A stretch of 64,000 bases of DNA, taken from contig NZ_FREX01000005.1 in assembly GCF_900143565.1 (NCBI RefSeq), forward strand, positions 248,001 to 312,000, in the 5' to 3' direction. The notes under the pieces were generated by a model. That model did no database searches. It was not told the origin of the DNA and saw nothing but the letters and a program-made list of their open reading frames with translations. This DNA comes from Pseudovibrio sp. Alg231-02 (GTDB lineage: Bacteria > Pseudomonadota > Alphaproteobacteria > Rhizobiales > Stappiaceae). Shown here piece after piece: positions 9,223 to 18,676 of the stretch (within the stretch, counting starts at the first letter, position 1; every line of letters starts with the position of its first letter). A program made the position numbers and the translations under genes.

Positions 9223-10181
9223 TTTATACACCCCTACATATTATGCCTCCAACAACCTTACTCTACGCAATATCCACTCAATATAGAAGGTGTATCTATC
9301 ACCCATCTTCTATTCGAGGCTCATTGTTTTCATATTGGGAAAGAAATCTATTCAATTTAACTTCTATACCAATAGAATTACGTCCATATATATTGACATT
9401 GTTAAATTGCACTATGTCTTTTTCGAAAAGCTCAGAAGGAAAAACTTTAAACTTAAAGATCGAATTAGTATTTCTTTGGAAAAAGCTATTGTTAGGAGCA
9501 GGTTAATAAAACGTTAACCTTAGATTGCACACCCACCAATACGGATGCGTATGTAATATAGGAAAAATATTCCAGCAATTAGCAAGGTATCGCAGTTAGA
9601 TTCCGTGTTTCTTTTCATTCTGCATAGATGCAAAAAACTTAACGATACGGCTGAGGGGAAAGCGGGGATAACTCCTCCCCGATGAAACTCACTGGTTAAA
9701 ACAGAAGTGGCAACAAGCCTCATCTAACACTTATCCGCGGCATGTCTGGGGGCAATTAGAATTGGCAAAATTTATGCTAATACAAGACATTTACTAATGA
9801 AATCGGCTAGTAACAACGGCGAATGTGTTACACATAACCCGCAAAACTTCAGGCTTCTTGTAACCATTTAACACGATGTAACCTACCCAAAACGGCACAT
9901 ACTGCACGTTATAGTCATGCATCTTATTCAGCGAAAGCAGCAGGCGAACAATAACGTATACGCAAAAAACCCTTTTATGCCGGTATGAAACTGAAACTTC
10001 ATTCCAGCACTCATCATCAGCATTTTTCGTCTTTATTCATTCCAGAGCTTTACAGCGATTTTCTCTGCCATATAAATGCCACTTCATTGGGTGAGGCACC
10101 GCACGGGCATTTTCAGTATCCCAACCGAAGAATTGGGTACCGAGATACGTTTGGCCATAGACTACGGAATTGCACTTCTAG
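9223..10181. other. 960-base AT-rich intergenic region
   Basis: This long gap separates the divergent LuxR-type gene from the helicase operon. It is AT-rich, with only short open frames lacking ribosome-binding sites. I recognise no RNA gene or repeat, and no convincing lux-box palindrome. It may hold unrecognised regulatory elements or a small RNA. Confidence 0.4.
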
Positions 10182-13127
10182 ATGAACAAGAACACGCTGC
10201 ACCGAACAACAAGATCACGGTCTGTCACTGCGATTTTGGGGCCAACGAACACTGGTAAGACGCATCTGGCTATCGAGCGGATGAGCGCATACTCGTCTGG
10301 CCTTATCGGATTACCACTCCGTCTGCTGGCCAGAGAAGTCTACGGGCGTCTTGTAGAGAAGAAGGGGCCAGATCTTGTCGCGCTGATTACAGGCGAAGAA
10401 AAGATCATCCCGAAGAACCCACGCTTCTGGGTCTCTACTGTAGAGGCAATGCCAAAAGATCTCGACGTGGACTTCGTTGCCATTGATGAAGTGCAGCTGG
10501 CTGGCGATCTGGAACGTGGCCATGTCTTTACAGACCGCATCCTGCATTTGCGTGGCAGAGAGGAAACTCTGCTGCTTGGTTCCTCGACAATACGCCCCTT
10601 GCTCGAAAAGCTGATGCCGGGTCTGAATGTGATCACGCGACCGCGCATGTCCATATTGACATACGCAGGTTCTAAAAAGATCACGCGCCTCCCGCGTCGC
10701 TCTGCAATCGTCGCCTTCTCTTCCGATGAAGTGTACGCCATCGCAGAACTCATCCGCCGTCAGCGCGGCGGTGCAGCAGTTGTCCTCGGCTCTCTTTCTC
10801 CAAGAACGCGCAATGCTCAGGTTGACCTGTTCCAGAACGGCGACGTTGACTGGCTCATTGCCACCGACGCTGTAGGTATGGGTTTGAACCTAGATGTAGA
10901 CCACATCGCGTTCGCCGGGCACCGCAAGTTTGATGGCTATCAGTACCGCCAGTTGACCCCGTCAGAGACTGGCCAGATCGCCGGACGAGCAGGCCGACAC
11001 CTGCGAGATGGTACTTTTGGTGTAACGGGCCGCGTACCCGGTTTTGACGACGAACTTGTCTATCAACTCGAATCTCACGAGTTTGAGCCCCTCAAAGTGC
11101 TGCAATGGCGCAACCCAAATCTCGATTTTTCCTCGATTCGCGCACTTTTGCGCAGTTTGGAGCATTCTCCGCGAGAAGAGGGCTTGACCAAAGCCCCTCC
11201 GGCGGAGGATATCGGTGTTCTCGAACTTGCTAATCGTGACAGGGACATTCTTTCCCTCGCGACGACGCAAGAAAGAGTTTCATTACTGTGGGATACCTGT
11301 CAGGTTCCAGACTATCGCAAGATAGCTCCGGCAAACCATGCAGATCTCGTAACAGGGATTTATTCCCATCTGATCCGGGATGGAGCCATTCCGGATGATT
11401 GGTTTAACAGTCAGATAAAACTGGCAGACAAAACCGATGGGGATATAGACACACTGGCGAACCGGATAGCACATATCCGTACGTGGACCTTTGTGGCAAA
11501 CCGTGCCGACTGGCTGAACGATCCTGCTCATTGGCAGGAAGTGACGCGCGGCATAGAAGATCGATTATCAGATGCCCTTCACGAACGGCTTACACAGCGG
11601 TTTGTGGATCGGCGAACCAGCGTATTGATGCGACGTCTGAGAGAGAACAAAATGCTCGAAGCGGAGATCACCGCAACCGGAGATGTCCTTGTAGAAGGAC
11701 AGCACATTGGCCAGCTTCACGGCTTCCGCTTTGCTCCGGATGCAACGGCAGAAGGACAGGAAGAAAAAGCTGTCCGTGCTGCGGCCCAAAAAGCACTAGC
11801 TAGCGAGATTGAAAACCGTGCAGAACGGTTATCCCGCGCGCCCAACGAAGAGTTCATCCTCTCCGCAGACGGCACATTAAGATGGCAGGGTGAATCTATC
11901 GCCCGCCTGATAGCTGGTGAACAGACCCTGCGCCCATCCCTGATCATTCTTGCTGATGAGCAGTTGACGGGACCTGCACGCGATATGGTGCAGGAGCGCC
12001 TTGATCTATGGATCAAGACACACATCGAAACACTCCTGAAGCCGCTTTTCGACCTGGAACAGGGCGAAGAGATCGAAGGCATCGCTCGTGGCGTGGCATA
12101 CCGCCTGACCGAGAGCCTTGGCATCCTTGAGCGTCAGGAAATTTCTGATGACATCCGTCAGCTAGACCAGCAGATGCGCGGTTCACTCCGCAAGCTCGGA
12201 GTTCGCTTTGGCGCCTATCACATCTATGTCCCTGCTCTTCTGAAACCAGCACCAAGCCAGCTGCTCGCGCAGCTCTGGGCGCTGAAAGAAGGCAAAGGCG
12301 AGATCAAAGGCCTGACTGAACTTCCTCAGCTGTCCGCATCTGGCCGTACGTCCGTTCCTGTAGATCCGGAGATCGAAGGCGCGCTGTATCGCGTCGTAGG
12401 CTTCCGCGTTTGTGGTCCACGGGCTGTACGCGTCGATATTCTGGAACGCCTGGCAGACATCATTCGTCCGCTGGTAGCCTGGAAACCTCTGGAAGAAGGC
12501 ATTGAGCCGCCAGAAGGTGCCCTGACAGAAGGCGGCGCATTCACCGTCACTGTTTCCATGACCTCCCTGCTCGGTTGTGCAGGCGAAGACTTCACAAACA
12601 TCCTGAAGTCTCTTGGTTACCGTCTGGAAACACGCGAAGAACAGCGCCCTGTCGCCAAGAAGCCTGAAGCTCCAGTTGAAGCACCTGAAGGTGCGGAAGC
12701 AGAACAGATTGAAGGCGAAACTGCAGCACCGGTAGCGGAAGAACCTGCAACCGAAGAGGCTCCAGCTGAACCAGTTGAAGAAGCAGCACCTGCTGAAGCT
12801 CCTGAGGAAGAAGCTGGCGAGCCAGAGATGGAAACAGTTACTGTTGAAATCTGGCGCCCGGGTCGTTTCGGTGGACGTCGCAACAACAACGAACGTCAGC
12901 GCAATACACGCAGTGGCAACGAACGTCGTGGCGGTCCTCGCAACAACAACACTCAGCAGCGTCGCAATCCTGGTAAGCCTGGCGGTAAAGGCCGTGGCTT
13001 TAGCAAAGACCAGAACCGCGGCCAGCAAGGCAAGCCTGCTCCTCGCAAAGACAAGCCGTTGGATCCGGATTCTCCGTTTGCAGCACTGATGTCCTTGAAA
13101 CAGAACTTGGAAAAGGGCGACAAATAG
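10182..13127 (+). CDS. SUV3-like DExH RNA/DNA helicase
   Basis: The 981-residue protein is an SF2 helicase of the alphaproteobacterial/mitochondrial SUV3 group. Motif I is LGPTNTGKTH near residue 22, motif II is DEVQLAGD, and motif VI is QIAGRAGRHLRDG. SUV3 helicases unwind RNA in degradation complexes in mitochondria; the bacterial role is less clear. After the helicase core and a helical region the protein ends in an unusual two-part tail. First comes an Ala/Glu/Pro-rich acidic stretch (about 825-885), then an Arg/Gly/Asn-rich basic stretch with many R-N-N-N and G-G-R units (about 900-960), which suggests RNA binding or phase-separating behaviour. The stop codon lies inside a GC-rich hairpin (13115-13133). 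The S4-domain gene follows 22 bases later. Confidence 0.9.
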   Translation: MNKNTLHRTTRSRSVTAILGPTNTGKTHLAIERMSAYSSGLIGLPLRLLAREVYGRLVEKKGPDLVALITGEEKIIPKNPRFWVSTVEAMPKDLDVDFVAIDEVQLAGDLERGHVFTDRILHLRGREETLLLGSSTIRPLLEKLMPGLNVITRPRMSILTYAGSKKITRLPRRSAIVAFSSDEVYAIAELIRRQRGGAAVVLGSLSPRTRNAQVDLFQNGDVDWLIATDAVGMGLNLDVDHIAFAGHRKFDGYQYRQLTPSETGQIAGRAGRHLRDGTFGVTGRVPGFDDELVYQLESHEFEPLKVLQWRNPNLDFSSIRALLRSLEHSPREEGLTKAPPAEDIGVLELANRDRDILSLATTQERVSLLWDTCQVPDYRKIAPANHADLVTGIYSHLIRDGAIPDDWFNSQIKLADKTDGDIDTLANRIAHIRTWTFVANRADWLNDPAHWQEVTRGIEDRLSDALHERLTQRFVDRRTSVLMRRLRENKMLEAEITATGDVLVEGQHIGQLHGFRFAPDATAEGQEEKAVRAAAQKALASEIENRAERLSRAPNEEFILSADGTLRWQGESIARLIAGEQTLRPSLIILADEQLTGPARDMVQERLDLWIKTHIETLLKPLFDLEQGEEIEGIARGVAYRLTESLGILERQEISDDIRQLDQQMRGSLRKLGVRFGAYHIYVPALLKPAPSQLLAQLWALKEGKGEIKGLTELPQLSASGRTSVPVDPEIEGALYRVVGFRVCGPRAVRVDILERLADIIRPLVAWKPLEEGIEPPEGALTEGGAFTVTVSMTSLLGCAGEDFTNILKSLGYRLETREEQRPVAKKPEAPVEAPEGAEAEQIEGETAAPVAEEPATEEAPAEPVEEAAPAEAPEEEAGEPEMETVTVEIWRPGRFGGRRNNNERQRNTRSGNERRGGPRNNNTQQRRNPGKPGGKGRGFSKDQNRGQQGKPAPRKDKPLDPDSPFAALMSLKQNLEKGDK

Positions 13128-13133
13128 TCGCCC
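13115..13133 (+). other. hairpin spanning the helicase stop codon
   Basis: GGGCGAC/GTCGCCC form a perfect 7-bp stem with a five-base loop that contains part of the helicase stop codon. No T-run follows, so it is not a standard terminator. It may protect or attenuate the transcript between the helicase and the S4 gene. Confidence 0.5.
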
Positions 13134-13149
13134 CTTCGGGCTAACTGAT

Positions 13150-13551
13150 ATGGCAATACCAGAAGCACAAGAGTCTCTTCGCATCGACAAATGGCTCTGG
13201 TATGCCCGCATTACAAAATCCCGGACACTGGCACAAAAACTGGCAGTGTCCGGGCATGTTAGATTGAACAAAGATAAGATTGCGGCCGCCAAAACAGCTG
13301 TAAAGCCCGGTGATGTACTGACCATCACAATGCCGCGACGCCTTTTGATCCTTAAGGTTTTAAAAATTGGCACCCGGCGCGGTCCGGCCCCTGAAGCACA
13401 GCTGCTTTATGAGGACATGTCTCCCCCTCCACCACCCAAGGAAACACAGGTCCAGGTTGCCAAGCGCGAGGCCGGTGCAGGACGCCCAACGAAACGAGAT
13501 CGACGCCAAATCGCCCGGATTCGGGGCTTCAACGAAATTGATCCTTTTTAG
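13150..13551 (+). CDS. S4-domain RNA-binding protein (Hsp15-like)
   Basis: The 133-residue protein opens with an S4 domain (about residues 11-70: RIDKWLWYARITKSR, then SGHVRLN and VKPGDVL). A basic C-terminal tail rich in Lys and Arg follows. This is the layout of Hsp15/HslR, which binds stalled 50S subunits carrying nascent peptidyl-tRNA. Alphaproteobacterial members are annotated the same way by similarity. It lies directly after the SUV3-like helicase and before ferredoxin, so a role in RNA or ribosome handling with the helicase is plausible but inferred. Confidence 0.86.
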   Translation: MAIPEAQESLRIDKWLWYARITKSRTLAQKLAVSGHVRLNKDKIAAAKTAVKPGDVLTITMPRRLLILKVLKIGTRRGPAPEAQLLYEDMSPPPPPKETQVQVAKREAGAGRPTKRDRRQIARIRGFNEIDPF

Positions 13552-13737
13552 CGGCAACTTTACGCAAATTTTGCCCCAATATTGCAATCTCTTCGCCTAT
13601 GACAGCGCTTGCACTACCCACTGAAAACCGGTAGCAAAGAGCACAAGTTTAAAGGACGAGAAAATCGTCAGGGCCACGAGAGCCCGTGCCGTTTGTCTTC
13701 AGACAAATTTGCAGCGCCAGAGACTAAGAGGATTGCG

Positions 13738-14076
13738 ATGACATACGTCGTCACAGACAATTGCATCAAATGCAAATACACCGACTGTGTTGAAGTTTGC
13801 CCGGTCGATTGCTTTTACGAAGGCGAGAATATGCTCGTCATTCATCCAGACGAATGTATCGATTGCGGTGTGTGTGAACCGGAATGTCCAGCAGATGCAA
13901 TTCTCCCAGATACTGAGCCTGGCTTGGAAAAGTGGGTTGAGCTTAATGCTGAGTACGCAGAAAAGTGGCCGAATCTGACTGTTAAGAAAGATCAGCTTCC
14001 AGAAGCTGCTGAGTTTGATGGTGTTGCAGAAAAACTCGAAAAGTATTTCTCTGATAAGCCGGGCACTGGTGATTAA
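13738..14076 (+). CDS. fdxA: 7Fe ferredoxin FdxA
   Basis: The 112-residue protein begins [20 protein letters not shown] and has the cysteine pattern of seven-iron ferredoxins. A C-x-x-C-x-x-x-x-C-x-x-x-C-P set at the N-terminus includes the 3Fe-4S ligands, and a [12 protein letters not shown] set holds the 4Fe-4S cluster. An acidic C-terminal extension (about 60-112) is normal for FdxA of alphaproteobacteria. It is a soluble low-potential electron carrier. The ATG at 13738 is chosen over earlier in-frame starts because AAGAGGA lies about nine bases upstream and the family always starts at M-T-Y-V-V. CarD and RpoH follow after a 400-base gap. Confidence 0.96.
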   Translation: MTYVVTDNCIKCKYTDCVEVCPVDCFYEGENMLVIHPDECIDCGVCEPECPADAILPDTEPGLEKWVELNAEYAEKWPNLTVKKDQLPEAAEFDGVAEKLEKYFSDKPGTGD

Positions 14077-14123
14077 GGTCCCAAAAGCTTAGAGCTACCA
14101 AATATTTATTATTTGCCAGACAG

Positions 14124-14180
14124 TATCCGCGGATGTCTTAATTCCTCTCTTGCTTGAGAGAGGTTGGAAATCCGTGGATA
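14124..14180 (+). other. nested stem-loop downstream of fdxA
   Basis: An outer inverted repeat (TATCCGCGGAT/ATCCGTGGATA, one mismatch) encloses a perfect inner stem (CCTCTCT/AGAGAGG with a six-base loop). No T-run follows. The element sits 50 bases after the fdxA stop in a 412-base gap that otherwise shows no gene. Confidence 0.55.
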
Positions 14181-14488
14181 ATGTGCTATACAGTTTTTTA
14201 CAGTCATTTGGCAGTCTGGTTGCACCCTCCCCACTCGGAGGTTTTTTTATGGTCGCAGTTCAATTGAAGTGCGCACAATAATTTACTCCAGCATTCGCCG
14301 AAGTAGCCACAACATAGAATTCGACTGATCACATTTGAACGCGGAACCAATTGATGCGAGAAGTAGCTTTCCGCATACATTGGACTTTTCACGTTTTTCC
14401 AAAGAGAAAGATGCGGCGAACGCGCTGCATCTAGGTTGCTTGCGTCTCCCAGACAGCAAACAACCACTGCGCAGGAGAAGTATAGCGT

Positions 14489-15073
14489 ATGGCCACACCC
14501 GCAAAAAAGACCGCGCAGCGTCAGGGGTTTAAAACAGGTGAGCACATCATTTATCCATCTCACGGCGTTGGATTGATTACTGCAATTGAAGAGCAGACCG
14601 TAGCTGGATACTCTCTTGAACTCCTCGTAATTGACTTCGAACAGGATAAGATGACGCTCCGTGTTCCAGTTGCAAAAATTGCTTCTGTAGGAATGCGTAA
14701 GCTGTCTGACGCATCTACCGTTAAGAAATCTCTTGAGACCATCGCAGGTAAACCTCGCGTGAAGCGTACCATGTGGAGTCGCCGCGCACAGGAATACGAA
14801 GCAAAGATCAACTCTGGCGATCTCATTTCAACCGCTGAAGTTGTTCGTGACCTTTATCGTTCTGATTCCCAGCCTGAACAGTCTTACTCTGAACGTCAGC
14901 TTTACGAAGCCGCATTAGACCGTATGGCACGTGAAATCGCAGCTGTTCAGAAACAGACTGACACAGAAGCAATCAGACAGATCGAAGGCGTTCTTTCCAC
15001 GTCTCCAGGCCGTGCTGCCAAAGTTGCTCCAGCAACTGATGGTGAAGGCGGAGGTCAGGAAGAGGCAGCTTAA
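14489..15073 (+). CDS. carD: CarD-family transcriptional regulator
   Basis: The 194-residue protein has an N-terminal CarD/TRCF-RID Tudor-like domain (about 12-70: FKTGEHIIYPSHGVGLI, then D-K-M-T-L-R-V-P-V). A helical C-terminal DNA-contacting domain follows, with a tryptophan in TMWSRRAQEYE matching the residue that wedges into the -10 region. CarD binds the RNA polymerase beta lobe and stabilises the open complex. AGGAGA at about 14473 precedes the ATG. A strong terminator lies after the gene, and the sigma factor gene rpoH starts 121 bases later. That places two general transcription regulators side by side. Confidence 0.95.
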   Translation: MATPAKKTAQRQGFKTGEHIIYPSHGVGLITAIEEQTVAGYSLELLVIDFEQDKMTLRVPVAKIASVGMRKLSDASTVKKSLETIAGKPRVKRTMWSRRAQEYEAKINSGDLISTAEVVRDLYRSDSQPEQSYSERQLYEAALDRMAREIAAVQKQTDTEAIRQIEGVLSTSPGRAAKVAPATDGEGGGQEEAA

Positions 15074-15101
15074 TCAGCCTCTCCTAATCTAACTGATTAA
15101 A

Positions 15102-15136
15102 AGAAAGCCCTGCTCCAAGCGGGGCTTTCTTTTTTT
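15102..15136 (+). terminator. Rho-independent terminator after carD
   Basis: AGAAAGCCC and GGGGCTTTCT form a stem around a short loop, followed by a run of seven Ts. It separates carD from rpoH. Confidence 0.92.
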
Positions 15137-15194
15137 GTCAAAAGATCCAAATGAACTTCAGCGCCGTATCTCAGTTTAATCGAGGGAGGCGTAA

Positions 15195-16064
15195 ATGGCT
15201 CATTATGAAAGAGACCAAAGTCTCGGGCCTCTTGCCCGTCTGGCAAGAAAAGCCCCATATCTGTCAAAAGAAGAAGAATACAAGCTCTTGGAAGGCTGGA
15301 TTGTCAGAGGCGATCACAGGTCACTCGATAAGCTCTCCTTGTCTCACTCCCGCTTGGTCATCGCTCAAGCACTTCGGTTCAAGTCCTATGGTGTCCCGCT
15401 CTCTGATCTAATTCAGGAGGGCCATATCGGCCTTATGGAAGCAGCCAACAGGTTCCAGCTCTCCAAAGACGTCCGTTTTGCCACCTATGCAACTTGGTGG
15501 ATCAAATCATTCATTCAGGACTATGTGCTCCGCAACCAGTCGATTGTTCGCGGAGGAACCTCCTCTCGCCAGAAAATGTTGTTTTTCGGCTTCAAACGTT
15601 TGCGCGCAGAACTCTCAAGCAAACATCCTGACTTGAATGAAGAACAACTGCATCAGCAAATCTCAGAAAAGACAGGAGCAAAACTGAGGGATATAAGAAT
15701 GATGTCTTCCAGATTAGGCCGGAAAGACACATCCCTCAATGCGAGCCTGAAAGGCAGCGAAACGAACCTGCAGCTTCAGGACACTCTCGCGGCTGAAGAA
15801 CCTCTGCCAGACGAACTCGTCGAAGTGCACCTAGACCAGGAACGCGCAAAACGTCGTCTTTTCAATGCGATCAAAACATTGCCACCACGTGAACAGCGCG
15901 TCATTAAAGATCGCAAACTAAAAGACGAAAGCGTTACATTGGAAGCCCTTGGCAAGAAACTGGGTGTTTCAAAGGAGCGTGTTCGGCAAATTGAGTCACG
16001 AGCAATGCAGAAATTGAAAGACGCTCTCACGCATTCGGATGGCTATGAAGCCAGCGGCTCATAA
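15195..16064 (+). CDS. rpoH: RpoH-family (sigma-32) RNA polymerase sigma factor
   Basis: The 289-residue sigma-70 family protein has region 2 (DLIQEGHIGLMEAANRF, then FATYATWWIKSFIQDYVLRN) and a region-4 helix-turn-helix (LGKKLGVSKERVRQIESRAM). The segment SRQKMLFFGFKRLR around residue 125 corresponds to the RpoH box (Q-R-K-L-F-F-N-L-R), which marks heat-shock sigma factors rather than housekeeping RpoD. Many alphaproteobacteria carry two RpoH paralogues; which one this is cannot be decided here. CarD is the upstream neighbour. The ATG at 15195 has GGGAGG upstream. Confidence 0.92.
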   Translation: MAHYERDQSLGPLARLARKAPYLSKEEEYKLLEGWIVRGDHRSLDKLSLSHSRLVIAQALRFKSYGVPLSDLIQEGHIGLMEAANRFQLSKDVRFATYATWWIKSFIQDYVLRNQSIVRGGTSSRQKMLFFGFKRLRAELSSKHPDLNEEQLHQQISEKTGAKLRDIRMMSSRLGRKDTSLNASLKGSETNLQLQDTLAAEEPLPDELVEVHLDQERAKRRLFNAIKTLPPREQRVIKDRKLKDESVTLEALGKKLGVSKERVRQIESRAMQKLKDALTHSDGYEASGS

Positions 16065-16094
16065 CACATTACATTGCCTGAAAAACGAGCTTCT

Positions 16095-17564
16095 TTAGTC
16101 GGTAATGACCTTCAGGAGCTCACCTGGCTTGAAGCGTTGGTTCGCCTTAACCTGATTGAGGATCGTGAACAGCTCCAACCGACGGGATGGCTCAATGCCG
16201 CTCATGCCAACAGCAAGCTTACGAGCCGTCTCTCCACCCTTCGCTTGAATGATCTTAACTCGAAGTGGGTTAAGTCGGGCTTGTTCCGTCGGGCTTAACT
16301 GTCGGAAGCTACCAAGAGACTTCTCAAAATCACGAGTAAAAACAGCGGTTGGCGAACGATTTGCAAAGATAAACCGATATCCAGTTAAGCCGATACGCAC
16401 AACACCGATGCGGAAAGACCAACCATCTGTAATTGCAGAGCCAATAACGGCTGGCAGACCATTGATCGTGGTTGGGCGAACACTGTTATCAATCAGGCCA
16501 TTGATCCAGCCAGATAACATGTAATCGGTTAAGCTGGCATATCCCGTCAGATCAGCACCATCAAAACGCATGGCAGTGCCGGAGTTATTACTCGCCAATA
16601 CTGCCTCAGCAGAGTTCTCAAGCACAAAACCCTTTGGCACACTGAAGGAGATGCCAAGGCCTTTGTGAAGGAACTGCCGCGCACGGACATACCCTTCCAG
16701 TGGATCATCACCAAACAACATGCCATCCAAGCTGGTCAGATAGTCTTCACGACCATTCAGACCAATCCCCGGCGCACCGATCTGCCGTGCACTACGCACA
16801 GCGCGTTGAATACGATCAGGCGTGTTTGGATGAGAAGAAAGAAAATCTGGCGCTGAACTGCTTTGCCCGCCAAGCTGCTGATAGCGTGCAAATTGCCCCA
16901 TTGTGTTCAGGAAGCGCGCTGCGGCGTAAGGGTCATACCCAGCGCCAGCAAGTGTTCTCACACCCACATCATCAGCTTCAAGCTCCTGCTCCTGAGAAAA
17001 GCGCGCGAACTGCACCTGCTTTTCTTTGACTGCTGCATCAATGGTCTGCTGATCTTTGCCGATATTGGTCATCACTTTGGTGACGAACTCGGCCTCTTCA
17101 GCCTGACGTTGGCGCTTGATCGCATGACGCGCTGTCACGTGTGCCATTTCATGAGCAAGCACAGCAGCAAGCTCTGAAGTGTCGTTGGCAAGCGCCAGCA
17201 ACCCGCGCGTCACATAAAGATAACCACCAGGAAGAGCAAAGGCATTGACTGCAGGGCTGTTGAGCAAAGTAATGCGGTAGTGCGCTTCAGGATCTTCCGA
17301 AGCTGCAACAAGACCACCAACAACACGTGCAATAGCTGCTTCAGCCTTACCATCCTTATAGACACCGCCATAAGTCGCGACGACACGCGGATGCTCTCGC
17401 GCCCCAACGTCACTCCCAAGCCCGGTTCGCAAGCTACCAGGTTTTTGAGCGCCTTGATTGGCAGAGCCGGTCAGCTGACACGCAACAAGAGCTACGGTCA
17501 CTGCAGATATCACTAGCATTCTCAGGCTTGTCTGAAGTCCAGACAATGCACTACTCAAAGTCAT
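16095..17564 (-). CDS. M48 family zinc metalloprotease, lipoprotein (BepA-like)
   Basis: The 489-residue protein begins with a lipoprotein signal, the lipobox LVAC placing the acylated cysteine at residue 29. The zinc site is H138-E-M-A-H142, with a downstream glutamate in QELEADDVG as third ligand, so the peptidase is intact. The C-terminal third ends in a region resembling a LysM-like or substrate-contacting domain (ending KPGELLKVI). The layout resembles periplasmic outer-membrane quality-control proteases such as BepA/YfgC, without an obvious TPR. It is probably attached to the outer membrane on its periplasmic face. It is convergent with rpoH and 21 bases downstream of the nuclease-fold gene, probably as one operon. 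Confidence 0.9.
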   Translation of the reverse strand: MTLSSALSGLQTSLRMLVISAVTVALVACQLTGSANQGAQKPGSLRTGLGSDVGAREHPRVVATYGGVYKDGKAEAAIARVVGGLVAASEDPEAHYRITLLNSPAVNAFALPGGYLYVTRGLLALANDTSELAAVLAHEMAHVTARHAIKRQRQAEEAEFVTKVMTNIGKDQQTIDAAVKEKQVQFARFSQEQELEADDVGVRTLAGAGYDPYAAARFLNTMGQFARYQQLGGQSSSAPDFLSSHPNTPDRIQRAVRSARQIGAPGIGLNGREDYLTSLDGMLFGDDPLEGYVRARQFLHKGLGISFSVPKGFVLENSAEAVLASNNSGTAMRFDGADLTGYASLTDYMLSGWINGLIDNSVRPTTINGLPAVIGSAITDGWSFRIGVVRIGLTGYRFIFANRSPTAVFTRDFEKSLGSFRQLSPTEQARLNPLRVKIIQAKGGETARKLAVGMSGIEPSRRLELFTILNQVKANQRFKPGELLKVITD

Positions 17565-17585
17565 TCGCGTTTCCGGCTCTTTGCT

Positions 17586-18338
17586 TTAGTCCAGAAGCTC
17601 CAACTGCGCTGGGTGCTTTAGCTCTATTAATGGTCCTTGGTTCAGTTGCATAACGCCCCTGAGGCGAACTCGCTTACCTTTCATCACTGAAAGATCATGC
17701 CCGAACTCCGAAAAATCCGCCAGCGTTCCCCTTTGAATAATCCCGGTTAAATCCTCTGTCCAGCGCTCACCAAAATTCAAGTATGTTTTGGATCTTGTTT
17801 GCCCAACAGAAATCAGCTTGGCTTCCACAATTCCATAAAGGCCGATTTGCTCGTAGCTAATTGACTTATAATCATTAATTACATTTTTAATGACCCATAA
17901 TCCAACATTTTCCTCGCGAGCCATACTCTCCAAATTAATAAGGAATTTCAAGCAATTGAAAGCTCTTAATTGTGGCCTAACAATGGCCATTCCAGCTTTG
18001 ACCAGCCTGACCGACAAATCACCCAATTCAGGATCAACCAGAATCGCAGGTCGGCGTCCCCACCGATCCTTTTGCTCAATCAACGCCTTTACCCTGACTT
18101 CCCGTTCCTCAAAAAAGTCATCAGCAAGCAGCAAATCCCGCTCTGGCATTGTCAAATCTGCGAGATAATAAAACTCACCATCGCTCGCGATAAATCTCAA
18201 AGGATTTGCGAGCACCTCCTCCATCATGATGGTCGGCAAGCTCTCATCAAGAACCGAACGCTCATCACACGGCGTCGCCAACACGGTTCCTATACAGCTC
18301 AGCAAAAAGCAGAAAAAAGCAACAAATCCCCGGAACAC
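17586..18338 (-). CDS. secreted thermonuclease-fold (SNase-like) protein, probably inactive
   Basis: The 250-residue protein has an N-terminal signal peptide (about 1-21, ending VLA). Next comes a staphylococcal-nuclease-like domain, recognisable from M-P-E, DRWGRRPAILVD, LSVRLVKAGMAIVRP and REENVGLW. A second OB-like beta domain follows (about 165-250). The Arg of the DRWGR motif and the Glu of MPE are kept, but the first catalytic Arg position is occupied by aromatic residues (F-Y-Y-L-A-D), so hydrolysis is doubtful. It was probably repurposed as a periplasmic nucleic-acid or protein-binding module. The M48 protease gene follows 21 bases downstream. The family call is by motif reading; function is unknown. 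Confidence 0.7.
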   Translation of the reverse strand: MFRGFVAFFCFLLSCIGTVLATPCDERSVLDESLPTIMMEEVLANPLRFIASDGEFYYLADLTMPERDLLLADDFFEEREVRVKALIEQKDRWGRRPAILVDPELGDLSVRLVKAGMAIVRPQLRAFNCLKFLINLESMAREENVGLWVIKNVINDYKSISYEQIGLYGIVEAKLISVGQTRSKTYLNFGERWTEDLTGIIQRGTLADFSEFGHDLSVMKGKRVRLRGVMQLNQGPLIELKHPAQLELLD

Positions 18339-18599
18339 AACAACCCACCAACAAAGTCCTATTTGGGAATTATATCAGGTCGATGCAGTCGGAACGCCCC
18401 CGAGAACTCTCTGAGAGCAAACCTCAAAGACACCGGTTGAGCAAATTCTCTTGCTTGAACTGATACCTAGCTTGTTCACAGAGAAGCAATCTATCTCGCC
18501 TACAGCCAAATTTCATGATATTTGAAAACGCGCTGCATCATCAACGGATGATAACATCTTAAGCGGATCGATCCGGTCACGGATCAAGACACGCCTAAA

Positions 18600-18676
18600 G
18601 GCCCCGTAGCTCAGCTGGATAGAGCGGCCGCCTCCTAAGCGGCAGGTCAGTGGTTCGAATCCACTCGGGGTCACCA
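18600..18676 (+). tRNA. tRNA-Arg (anticodon CCT)
   Basis: The 77-nt gene folds as a full cloverleaf. Its acceptor is GGCCCCG/CGGGGTC, the D-arm is GCTC...GAGC, the anticodon stem is GCCGC/GCGGC with loop CTCCTAA, and the T-arm is GTGGTTCGAATCCAC. A CCA end is encoded. The anticodon CCT reads AGG arginine codons. No mobile element is attached to it in this window. Confidence 0.96.

Noticed and set aside
9223-10181. possible lux-box palindrome or small RNA upstream of the LuxR gene
   Set aside because: I could not find a palindrome of the expected 18-20 bp form or a convincing terminator for a small RNA.
12183-13373. 396-codon open frame on the minus strand
   Set aside because: It is antisense to the helicase's low-complexity tail and the S4 gene, with a cysteine- and phenylalanine-rich composition typical of a shadow frame.
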